A DNA stretch of 64,000 nt, from the NCBI GenBank assembly GCA_029238125.1, contig JAQWGQ010000021.1:1-64000 (forward strand). The letters are read 5' to 3'. This document shows, in pieces, positions 17,822 through 25,871 of the stretch. The notes under the pieces were generated by a model, which saw nothing but the letters and a program-made list of their open reading frames with translations, was not told the DNA's origin and did not search any database. Position 1 is the stretch's first letter; every line of letters starts with the position of its first letter. Source of the DNA: Flavobacteriaceae bacterium (lineage in GTDB: Bacteria; Bacteroidota; Bacteroidia; Flavobacteriales; Flavobacteriaceae). Made by a program: the position numbers and the translations under genes.

Positions 17822-18676
17822 ATGAAAGATTTATACTATTTAATTTTCTTGTTATTTACAGTGTCTGTTTCATCACAAACCTATAGTTCGATTGATGAAA
17901 CTACTTACACAAATGGCTATATGAATGTTTTCGAAAACAATAATGGAGCCAAAGGAGACTATTTATTTGGGAGTGTATGGGGAATTACAGCAATAATTGC
18001 AAATGTTAGCACTGATGGATCAAATACTGTAGAATTAAAACCAAATACCAATGGGTATGCTGAAAATGCAAATGATTCTTATTGGAGAAATAATGAAGGA
18101 GCTGGGCCAGATGGCAATAAATGGATGGAAGCATCTTCATATACGGAAATTAGTGCTGGTGATTATTCTGGTGGAAAACTTACTTTTAGCGTTGATGTAA
18201 CTGCTAATGATTTAGACAGTCGGTATTCTCTTGTTATGTTTATTAAAGACCTAGCACCTGATTACTCTACAGAGGCAAGTGACGAATTAACAATTTCGGG
18301 AACAGGAGTAAATACATTAGAATATACTCCTAGGAGCGATGATAATCATGTTCAATATGGGTTTCGGGATGGTCTTAATGCCAATCCAGCAACTGATTGG
18401 GGGTCTGTAACTGTAACTGCAATTACACAAAGTTCTAAAAAAGTTCTTATCGATGATTTTAAGATTTACCCCAACCCAGTGTCAAACCGCGTTTCTGTTT
18501 CAGCGGCAGAATCCATAGATAACATGCGTATCTATGACCTAAGCGGTCGATTGGTGAAACAAGCTAGTCCGCACAAAGCGGCGTTTAGCGTAGATGTTTC
18601 TGGTCTTTCAAAAGGGGTTTACCTTGTGAAGCTTAATGCTGGTGATCGTGAAGCAACAACCAAAATGATCAAGTAA
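17822..18676 (+). CDS. Small T9SS-exported protein with a jelly-roll-like domain
   Basis: This 284-residue protein has a signal peptide ending near VSVSSQ, one beta-rich domain (about 20-205) and a type A T9SS sorting domain (about 210-284) with FKIYPNPVSNRVSV, RIYDLSGRLVKQ and GVYLVKLNAGDREATTKMIK. It is therefore secreted across the outer membrane and probably anchored to the surface. The sorting domain is very like that of the glucan-binding protein at 23924-25795, and both genes end in CCCACC/GGTGGG terminators. No catalytic motif is visible. The central domain looks like a carbohydrate-binding jelly roll, but I cannot name its family. Base composition is more AT-rich than the flanking carotenoid genes, which suggests later insertion. 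Confidence 0.8.
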   Translation: MKDLYYLIFLLFTVSVSSQTYSSIDETTYTNGYMNVFENNNGAKGDYLFGSVWGITAIIANVSTDGSNTVELKPNTNGYAENANDSYWRNNEGAGPDGNKWMEASSYTEISAGDYSGGKLTFSVDVTANDLDSRYSLVMFIKDLAPDYSTEASDELTISGTGVNTLEYTPRSDDNHVQYGFRDGLNANPATDWGSVTVTAITQSSKKVLIDDFKIYPNPVSNRVSVSAAESIDNMRIYDLSGRLVKQASPHKAAFSVDVSGLSKGVYLVKLNAGDREATTKMIK

Positions 18677-18705
18677 AACCAACCAACAACAACCAAGAGA
18701 GAAAA

Positions 18706-18731
18706 GCCCACCAAATGGTGGGTTTTTTTTT
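18706..18731 (+). terminator. Rho-independent terminator after the small T9SS gene
   Basis: A stem CCCACC/GGTGGG with an AAAT loop, extended by G-T pairing, is followed by nine T. Confidence 0.9.
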
Positions 18732-18748
18732 GGCAAGGTGTAAAGCTG

Positions 18749-18756
18749 TATTTTTG
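18749..18756 (+). promoter_or_regulatory. -7 promoter box upstream of cruF
   Basis: TATTTTTG matches TAnnTTTG and lies 30 nt before the cruF ATG and just after the previous terminator. A TTG at 18730-18732 is only 16 bp away, shorter than the usual 19, so the -33 element is weak. Confidence 0.55.
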
Positions 18757-18786
18757 TGGAACAAACACAGTGTCCAACACCGTCCT

Positions 18787-19434
18787 ATGATTCAATTGTT
18801 AATTCCAAAAGAGCGCACCACACAAATTTCTGTGGGTATGATTTGGTTGTTTCATATCAGTGGTGCCTTGGGAATTCTTTACGGCAACAGGGAGTTCTTT
18901 TTACAAACCACGCCCATCAATTTGTTTTTTACGCTTGTGTTGTTGTTTGTCAACCTTAAAAACCCCGATCGCCGTATGGCATGGGCTGCGATTTTGGCCT
19001 TTACCCTTGGGATGTTGGTCGAGATATTAGGCGTGAACTATGGGTTGATTTTTGGATCGTATTCTTATGGGGAAAACCTCGGGGTTAAAATCCTTGGAGT
19101 ACCGATTTTAATCGGCGCCAATTGGGTGATGCTAAGTTTTATTACTGGCTCTATGGGAGAAGTGCTGTTTGCAAATAGCAAGTTCAAAGCTGCAGTAACA
19201 GGTGCGATCTTAATGGTCTTACTCGATTTGGTAATTGAGCCGGTTGCGCCCATATTCGACTATTGGACGTTTACCGATCATGTTGCACCCCTGTCAAACT
19301 ACATCGGTTGGTTTTTGGTTGCTTTGCCCATTCAGTTGGGTGTCCAGTATTGGATTCGAGAAAAAGAATACACTTTTTCGGCACACCTCGTGCTGGTTCA
19401 CTTTTTATTTTTTGGGGTATTTGCCCTCCAATAG
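18787..19434 (+). CDS. cruF: CruF-type carotenoid 1',2'-hydratase, integral membrane
   Basis: This 215-residue protein with about six to seven hydrophobic helices belongs to the carotenoid biosynthesis family that includes gamma-carotene 1'-hydroxylase (CruF) and bisanhydrobacterioruberin hydratase. Diagnostic segments are GMLVEILGVNYGLIFGSYSYGENLGVKILGVP, LDLVIEPVAPIFDYWTF and NYIGWFLVALPIQ; the conserved acidic residues in LVEILG and LDLVIEP are probable catalytic sites. It adds water to the acyclic end of a carotenoid, giving the 1'-hydroxyl that CrtD needs. I start at the ATG at 18787 because the upstream extension crosses the promoter box. The stop TAG overlaps the first two bases of tRNA-Arg. 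Confidence 0.88.
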   Translation: MIQLLIPKERTTQISVGMIWLFHISGALGILYGNREFFLQTTPINLFFTLVLLFVNLKNPDRRMAWAAILAFTLGMLVEILGVNYGLIFGSYSYGENLGVKILGVPILIGANWVMLSFITGSMGEVLFANSKFKAAVTGAILMVLLDLVIEPVAPIFDYWTFTDHVAPLSNYIGWFLVALPIQLGVQYWIREKEYTFSAHLVLVHFLFFGVFALQ

Positions 19435-19504
19435 CCCCGTAGTTCAACGGATAGAATAGAAGTTTCCTAAACTTTAGATCCAGGTTCGATTCCTGGCGGG
19501 GCTA
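19433..19504 (+). tRNA. tRNA-Arg(CCT)
   Basis: The acceptor AGCCCCG pairs with CGGGGCT (19497-19503), with discriminator A19504. The anticodon arm GAAGT-TTCCTAA-ACTTT has anticodon CCT. The T arm is CCAGG-TTCGATT-CCTGG. The 3' CCA is not encoded. Its 5' end overlaps the cruF stop codon (TAG 19432-19434), so it is probably processed from a transcript that also contains cruF; no separate promoter box was seen. Confidence 0.93.
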
Positions 19505-19577
19505 CTGTTCACTCCGATAGTGCTGCGTAGCGCTGAATGTTAAAAACATCAATTGTTATGCTGTTAAAAATGGCGCT

Positions 19578-22500
19578 CTATTCAACAACGATTCTGTGAA
19601 AAGAGTGTTGTCCTTCTCGATAGACTTTAATCAGGTATAAACCACTTGCGAGTTCATCCACTTGGAGACGATCATCGGAATTAGCTTCTTTAATTTTTAC
19701 ACCGCTTATTGTATAGAGTTCCAATTTGTCAATACTTCCTTGGCTGACCGAAACAAACACCTCTTTGTTAGCAGGGTTGGGATAGATAAACACCTCATTT
19801 GATGAAGACATTTGATCATAACTAAGGGCACAGTCATCCCCAACTTGATAGGTAAAGTTTTTGGTCACTGCCAACCCTGCACCAGCATAGGCAAATTTGA
19901 CGGCATAGTTGATGCTTTCCCCTGTGCTAAATCCACCGATTGTTTTCGTAAAGGTTGTACCACTCACATGATCCATTTGTGTTTCTGATGTTATATTTGG
20001 TCTTTCCCATAGATAAGCGACCACGCCAGTTTTGTCTGTATCAAGGAGTTCGATTGTAAAAGTTACATTGTTTCCTACGGTTTCAAAAGACATCTCATAG
20101 CCAACAGAAAACGAACCCTCAGCGGCTTGGTTGTCAGTAATCACACAGGAAACAACTTCGTTAACATTTATAGCTACCGCTTGTGAAGTTGAGGTGCCCC
20201 CTACGTCATCAGTTGTTTTTGCTGTTATTTGATAGTTTCCAGCTGCAACATTGGTCCAAGAAAATTCAAATGGTTCAGTCGAGTCTTCTCCAATTTTTGT
20301 GTCTCCAGCAAAAAACTCAACCAACGAAACTGTGCCATCTAAATCAGATGCTTGTGCTGTGATGTCTATAGTATCTCCTTCCGCAAAAGAAGCACCGTCG
20401 GTAGGAGAAGTAATCGAAACCGATGGATTTGAATTTCCAGATTCCGATACGATGATTTTTATCTCATCACTAGAAGAATATGTGCCATCAGAAACAGTCA
20501 GCATACACTTATAGACACCAATGGCGAGGTTTGATACTTGAGGTGTAGCACTGGAGGTAGTTGAAAAAGTTAATGCCGTTGGACCGTAAACTTGTGACCA
20601 AGTATAAGTGACGGTTTTTCCTGTGGGCTCATAAGTACTAGAGCCATCTAATGAAACAGGACTGCTAGACAAGGTCGCCGACACATTGGATCCAGCATCC
20701 GCAACAGGGGGGTCAAAACCTAAATCTCCTGTTCGCGTGAATGTCATTCTCCCTAAGTTAAACTCTCCTTGGTTTATTGCAACGCGTAAAATTTGTTCTC
20801 CACCTGTAAGTGGAATCTCCGTTATGGTTTTGGTGGTCCAAGTACCCCAATCATTTGTTGTTGGGAATGAAATCGGATCGCTCACACTTTCTCCGTCTAA
20901 TTTAAACTGCATAGGCCCCCCACCATTGGGATTTCCAGATGCATAGCGAAGTTCTATCGAGTACATTCCTGGATTTTGAACATTGACAGTATATTCTAAC
21001 CATTCTCCAGCAGTAGTCCAACCAATAATCGCGCCTTCGTTGTTATCTAAAACAGTATCTACATATTCACCTGTCCTGGTGTCTCCGTCATTATTTTGAG
21101 AGCTGTCGTAATAGGCAATATTTTGACCAACGCCCGCCTCGTATGAATCGAAATGACCCGGTTCGATTGTTCCGGGTATAACAAGTACAGAGGCATAGGG
21201 AATTTGCTCCCCAACTTGAACAGAAATATTATTGGACAAGCCGAATTCTGCTCCGACATAAACTTTTGCATACATTCCATGAATTCCCAATCCAAGGTTG
21301 GTGGCTTGCGCTTCAAAAGGAGCACTCGTATCAGAACTTATCAATGTTGTTCCGTCATAAAATTCAACCCTGTCGATATTTGTGCTGGTTGTATCATATG
21401 TTAAACGAACACTACCGCCGACATAAGCCTGATCAAAATCTGAACGCAGAGATCCAGAAATATCAAGATCACGACTAGTGGTCAGCTTATTTGCGGATGC
21501 TTCTAACACATAACCATCAGAAAAGCTAACCGAAACGGCATTATTACTGTAGTTGTGAGCTGTGTAAGTGGTCGTTCCAGAATCGTCAGTAAAGGCAACA
21601 GCAAGTGGATGATTGGATGTGATAGATGCATCAACAGGCCCTATGGCATTCATGGCATGTAACCAATGATAGGTTTGCGCATCAGAAATGCCAAATTTTA
21701 AATTTCGATCAGGATAACTATCATACAGATCAATTGCAGCTTGGGCATCGGTAAGTGATAGAAACTTCCAATAAGTATCATGCCACAGATTTGGATTTTC
21801 CTCGTTGCTTAAAATCCCTGTTTTTGAGGCCATTTCTGTCCATAATTCAGCAGCATAGACTTGGTTATGCCCAAGGTACAAAGAGCCGCCATGGATTGGA
21901 TACAACTCAATGCCATAAGATGCGGCGACACCGCCTCCCCAAAATGTCTGAAAATCATAGTCATTCCCCCAGAGTCGTGAAACTACCATTTCGCCATAGT
22001 TTTCAAAAACTCGATCATACATATCAAACCAATAATCTTCTACAGCTGATTGTTCTGTTGTATAGATATAGATTCCTAAATCTCGAATCGCATCGTTGGC
22101 AGTTACACTTCCCCAGTGAATGAGTGAGGTTGCAAATTGCATACTTTCAGAGGTGGATTCCTGATCATTTCCTTGGGGGAAAGTCGCAAATCCATTTGCC
22201 CAGCTATGCCCTGCATAGGGGCTGAAATTTCGCAAAAAGGGGAATAAGGGATCGTTTCGATCAGATGAGGCAGCATCGCGAATGAGTAAATTCACCATTG
22301 CCCCCCAGTCATCTGCCCATCCTGGCTCAAATTGCTCAACAAATGCAGCGGCATGTATAAAATATCCCCAATGAAAGTGGTGATCATTTAAATTTGAATC
22401 TTGTCCATGGCCAGCTGGATATCCCAGAAGGGCTGTCCAGTTATTTTGATAATAAAATAGAAAAGAGATTTCTCCAGTTTCATAAGACAACCAATCTTCC

Positions 22501-23693
22501 AATCGCTCTTTGATGGTTGTGTGAATTTTTTGCAGCGCATCACTATCGCCCATTTGATCAGCAATACGCGCGGTCTGAATTAGCCGATTCATCGCCTGAC
22601 CTTCATTATAAGAGTCTGTATATGATGACAATGCATCGTTTTCAATCAGTTCTATTTTTTGATTGAGACTAGTGGGGTCAAAGCCTGAGCTATAATTTGC
22701 TAAATATGGTAGGGTGGGTAGAACTCCCTTAAAAGTGTGGGATACTTTAAAATGATTGCCATCAAGCATTTTAAGTTCTCCACGAATCGATTGGTAACTT
22801 TGTTCGGATGGTGTAGGCGAGCTAGAATCTAGATTTGCCCATTGATGTGGCAATAGTCCCATTAGGACATTGGTTTCTGTACCTTCTTTTATGCTGGTGC
22901 TAACTGTAAAATCAGTCGTCATCTTGGAAGTTTCGGCATTGTAGTTCCAAGAGGTTGTTGTGGTTGTCGGAAAAACATAGGCGTATTTTTTATAAGCTTC
23001 TGCGGTAGCGCCAACGTCGGTTGTGCTTTGTGGAAGCATTGCCATTGACCAATAATTTTGACCGTTTAGTGTAGATGTATATGTACCGCTTGAAACAGTC
23101 CAGGTACTGCCACTCGGTGCATAAACAACGAAATCAGCACCATTGCTAGCATTTTCGACAATGATTAGTTCATTTGAAATGGTTGCATTTCCACTATTGA
23201 CAGTGATTTGGGCAGTGGAAGACGAATTCTTTTTAAAATACACAAAGGGCATACCAATTCCCGAGGTTGCTTCAAAATCTCGAGTACCATCATTCCAATT
23301 CATGGTAACGGTCCAATCTGAATAATCTGAAACAGTTGTGTTTGAAGAGTTTAAACCAGTGAGACCAACTTGAATCGCCTGATTATCTCCAATTACATTT
23401 CTGGGGATATACGTAACAATGAGACCATTATCTGTCGTTTTCATGGTCATGGGATAATTGAAGAGATTATCCGCATGGTTTTCTTTAAGTAGTTTAGACC
23501 ACCAATCATTTGTATGTACAGGTTTTCCTATTGCATTTTTAGAAAGTTGAGGGCTTCCGCTAGGAAAATTATTAAAAGGGCCATTAGCACCTGGGTAAGA
23601 TGTTGTGTAGCTTCCAGAACCAACAGGGGTTTGTGCAAAAGTAAGAGTCCCAATTAAGGATAAGGCTACAAATATGATTTTGTTTAACTTCAT
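19578..23693 (-). CDS. Secreted multimodular GH81 endo-beta-1,3-glucanase (laminarinase)
   Basis: This 1371-residue T9SS cargo enzyme cuts beta-1,3-glucan. It has a signal peptide ending TLTFAQ, then a GH81 catalytic domain (about 30-720) with HTNDWWSKL, LNDHHFHWGYFIHAA (candidate acid D437) and GNDQESTSESMQFA (E512 and E516, one the candidate base). Next come an Ig-like stretch, a CBM6-like module (about 840-980) with YYDSSQNNDGDTRTGE and TAGEWLEYTV, a PKD domain (about 985-1075), another Ig-like domain (1080-1170), and a beta-sandwich ending VGDDC (about 1180-1287) that resembles the N-terminal module of the GH16 at 25872. A T9SS sorting domain ends the protein (VFIYPNPANKEVFVS). It is transcribed divergently from the glucan-binding gene at 23924. 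Confidence 0.93.
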   Translation of the reverse strand: MKLNKIIFVALSLIGTLTFAQTPVGSGSYTTSYPGANGPFNNFPSGSPQLSKNAIGKPVHTNDWWSKLLKENHADNLFNYPMTMKTTDNGLIVTYIPRNVIGDNQAIQVGLTGLNSSNTTVSDYSDWTVTMNWNDGTRDFEATSGIGMPFVYFKKNSSSTAQITVNSGNATISNELIIVENASNGADFVVYAPSGSTWTVSSGTYTSTLNGQNYWSMAMLPQSTTDVGATAEAYKKYAYVFPTTTTTSWNYNAETSKMTTDFTVSTSIKEGTETNVLMGLLPHQWANLDSSSPTPSEQSYQSIRGELKMLDGNHFKVSHTFKGVLPTLPYLANYSSGFDPTSLNQKIELIENDALSSYTDSYNEGQAMNRLIQTARIADQMGDSDALQKIHTTIKERLEDWLSYETGEISFLFYYQNNWTALLGYPAGHGQDSNLNDHHFHWGYFIHAAAFVEQFEPGWADDWGAMVNLLIRDAASSDRNDPLFPFLRNFSPYAGHSWANGFATFPQGNDQESTSESMQFATSLIHWGSVTANDAIRDLGIYIYTTEQSAVEDYWFDMYDRVFENYGEMVVSRLWGNDYDFQTFWGGGVAASYGIELYPIHGGSLYLGHNQVYAAELWTEMASKTGILSNEENPNLWHDTYWKFLSLTDAQAAIDLYDSYPDRNLKFGISDAQTYHWLHAMNAIGPVDASITSNHPLAVAFTDDSGTTTYTAHNYSNNAVSVSFSDGYVLEASANKLTTSRDLDISGSLRSDFDQAYVGGSVRLTYDTTSTNIDRVEFYDGTTLISSDTSAPFEAQATNLGLGIHGMYAKVYVGAEFGLSNNISVQVGEQIPYASVLVIPGTIEPGHFDSYEAGVGQNIAYYDSSQNNDGDTRTGEYVDTVLDNNEGAIIGWTTAGEWLEYTVNVQNPGMYSIELRYASGNPNGGGPMQFKLDGESVSDPISFPTTNDWGTWTTKTITEIPLTGGEQILRVAINQGEFNLGRMTFTRTGDLGFDPPVADAGSNVSATLSSSPVSLDGSSTYEPTGKTVTYTWSQVYGPTALTFSTTSSATPQVSNLAIGVYKCMLTVSDGTYSSSDEIKIIVSESGNSNPSVSITSPTDGASFAEGDTIDITAQASDLDGTVSLVEFFAGDTKIGEDSTEPFEFSWTNVAAGNYQITAKTTDDVGGTSTSQAVAINVNEVVSCVITDNQAAEGSFSVGYEMSFETVGNNVTFTIELLDTDKTGVVAYLWERPNITSETQMDHVSGTTFTKTIGGFSTGESINYAVKFAYAGAGLAVTKNFTYQVGDDCALSYDQMSSSNEVFIYPNPANKEVFVSVSQGSIDKLELYTISGVKIKEANSDDRLQVDELASGLYLIKVYREGQHSFHRIVVE

Positions 23694-23923
23694 TAAAATA
23701 TTAGTTGATTAAATACTAAACCTTGTAAAAGTACTCTGAATCTTAAGATTTGAGGTATTTTTTACTGCTATTGGAGTGAATATTTATTTCTATTTCGCTT
23801 GTTATCAGCTTACTAATTTATCTGTGTAGAGGTTTTGTAGTATATGCTAAAGTAATTTGTATAGGTGATATTTTAATTATCTCTTTAGTAATTATGTAAT
23901 ATTGATCAATTAAATTTATAAAT

Positions 23924-25795
23924 ATGAAAAAATTATACACACTTTTATTATTAATTTCATTTAGCGTGACAGCGCAAATGCCAGTTAATTTACTAACAAA
24001 TGGAGACTTTGAAGCTAATAACGCTGCTACAGTTTGGACTGGAAATGTTGAGATTCGCAATGATAATCCTGGTTCTGGTCAAGCTGATGATAACTTTTAT
24101 TTCTTTGCAGATGTAGCAACCGCTGGGGATTCATGGAATGTAAATCTTTCTCAGGCAGTTACTCTAACTCAGGGAAATACATACACTCTTTCGTTTGAAG
24201 CTTCTACTGGAACCGCAAATACTCGAACAATTAAAGCAGGTATTGGACAAAATGCAGAACCCTATGGAAGTGCAACTGAAACAATTACTTTAACGGACAC
24301 TAACGAAACCATTACTCATGATTTTGTTGCAGGCTTTGCAGGTCCTCACCGTGTGTTATTCGACATGGGTGCTGACGCGGGAATTGTAGTTATTGACAAT
24401 GTTTCGTTGGTAGAAAAAGATGTTAGTAGTGGTACAGGTGCACCAAATAATTTACTTTTAGAGGACTTTTCTGGTAGCCCAAATACAGAGGCTTTTGAAT
24501 CACTAACTAGTGCCACCATAGAGGCTGATCCGGCCACTGGAGGAACAAATGGTAGCGCATTAAAATTAATCACCAATCCAGGTGGTAATGGCTGGCAAGG
24601 AGCTACAATTAAATTTGCAGCTGGAAGCTATGCAAATATTTCAACGAATAAAACGATTGCAGTAGATGTTCATGCCACGTCAGCTATTAGTATTATGGCT
24701 AAGGTTGAAGATGAATCCTTTAGCTCTCCTGCTGCTGCTAATACACAAACCCATACTGGATTAGGTTGGGAAACATTAATATTCACATTTACTTCAGGAT
24801 CAGATGGTACTACAACTGCAAATGGGACATATACTAAAGTTTCAATATTTCCAAATAGAAAAGCAGATGATACTGGCTGGAACGACCCTGTTGTAGATCA
24901 AACTATTTACATTGATAACATCAAATCAACAGAAGCAGCACCACAACACCAAAATGGGCTTCAAGACGGAGATGAGACAGGTGTAGATTGTGGCGGTACT
25001 GTAGCACCAGCATGTCCTGTAGTAGTTACTGGCCCCACTGATGCACCAGCCACGCCTCCAGTAAGAAATGCAGCGGATGTGATTTCTGTTTATGGAGAGG
25101 CATATGGAACAGCTGTTGGTCTAAAAAATACAACTTGGGATAAATCCACTTTTGCAGACGAAACCATAGCTGGCAACGTTGTTTTGAAAGTTGAACTTTC
25201 TGATGGAGATTATATTGGTGCAGATTTAGCCCAAAAAATTGACGCAACTAGTATGACTCATTTCCATATTGATTATTGGTTAGCTGGGGATCTTTTGACG
25301 GGGCAAACAATGAACTCAAAATGGTCAAACCATGCTGGTGGGAATGTCGAAACGTCAAGTTTTCAAGATTATAACGCTGCGCCAGAAGTTGGGTCATGGA
25401 AATCTAGGGATATTGATATCACCGCATTAACTGTTAACACTTCGCGAGATGAATTGGCTCAGCTTATTATATCTCTCGCCGCCACGGGTGGAACTTATCC
25501 TTCTACAATTTATATTGATAACGTTTATTTCTACAAAGAAGCAACTGCTTCTATTGATGATATAAAAATCAATGTAAATGTTTACCCTAACCCTGTTAAA
25601 GATATTTTAAATGTCATCTCTGCTGAGTCAATTGATGCAGTTAGAATCTTTGATCTTACTGGGAGAGTTGTAAAACAAGCAACTCCTAACAAAGAAAACT
25701 TCGATTTGGATGTTGCTGATCTTTCAAATGGAGTTTACCTTGTAAAACTTAATGCTGGTAATAAAGAAGTTTCTACAAAGCTCATTAAGCAATAA
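23924..25795 (+). CDS. T9SS-exported three-module glucan-binding protein without a catalytic domain
   Basis: This 623-residue protein starts with a signal peptide (SFSVTAQ). A CBM4/9-like module (about 20-165) has NLLTNGDFEANNAATVW and VVIDNVSLVEKD. A second jelly roll follows (about 180-350, NNLLLEDFSG to YIDNIKS), then a third (about 375-545, DVISVYGEAYG to YIDNVYFYKEA), and a T9SS sorting domain (VNVYPNPVKDILNV, GVYLVKLNAG). The third module is homologous to the C-terminal module of the lipoprotein at 33858-35288. No glycosidase acids are apparent, so it probably holds laminarin at the cell surface, doing the job SusE/SusF-type proteins do elsewhere. That function is inferred from modules and context. 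Confidence 0.82.
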   Translation: MKKLYTLLLLISFSVTAQMPVNLLTNGDFEANNAATVWTGNVEIRNDNPGSGQADDNFYFFADVATAGDSWNVNLSQAVTLTQGNTYTLSFEASTGTANTRTIKAGIGQNAEPYGSATETITLTDTNETITHDFVAGFAGPHRVLFDMGADAGIVVIDNVSLVEKDVSSGTGAPNNLLLEDFSGSPNTEAFESLTSATIEADPATGGTNGSALKLITNPGGNGWQGATIKFAAGSYANISTNKTIAVDVHATSAISIMAKVEDESFSSPAAANTQTHTGLGWETLIFTFTSGSDGTTTANGTYTKVSIFPNRKADDTGWNDPVVDQTIYIDNIKSTEAAPQHQNGLQDGDETGVDCGGTVAPACPVVVTGPTDAPATPPVRNAADVISVYGEAYGTAVGLKNTTWDKSTFADETIAGNVVLKVELSDGDYIGADLAQKIDATSMTHFHIDYWLAGDLLTGQTMNSKWSNHAGGNVETSSFQDYNAAPEVGSWKSRDIDITALTVNTSRDELAQLIISLAATGGTYPSTIYIDNVYFYKEATASIDDIKINVNVYPNPVKDILNVISAESIDAVRIFDLTGRVVKQATPNKENFDLDVADLSNGVYLVKLNAGNKEVSTKLIKQ

Positions 25796-25820
25796 TTATT
25801 TCTAACAAACAAACCTAAAT

Positions 25821-25846
25821 AAACCCACCAGTAATGGTGGGTTTAT
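25821..25846 (+). terminator. Rho-independent terminator after the glucan-binding gene
   Basis: A ten-pair stem AAACCCACCA/TGGTGGGTTT with a GTAA loop is followed by ATTATTTTT. The core stem is the same CCCACC/GGTGGG as at 18706. Confidence 0.85.
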
Positions 25847-25854
25847 TATTTTTG
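25847..25854 (+). promoter_or_regulatory. -7 promoter box upstream of the T9SS GH16
   Basis: TATTTTTG matches TAnnTTTG, ends 17 nt before the ATG at 25872, and overlaps the T run of the preceding terminator. No -33 TTG was found at the usual distance, so an activator may be needed. Confidence 0.5.
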
Positions 25855-25871
25855 CACCAAATTTAATTGAA

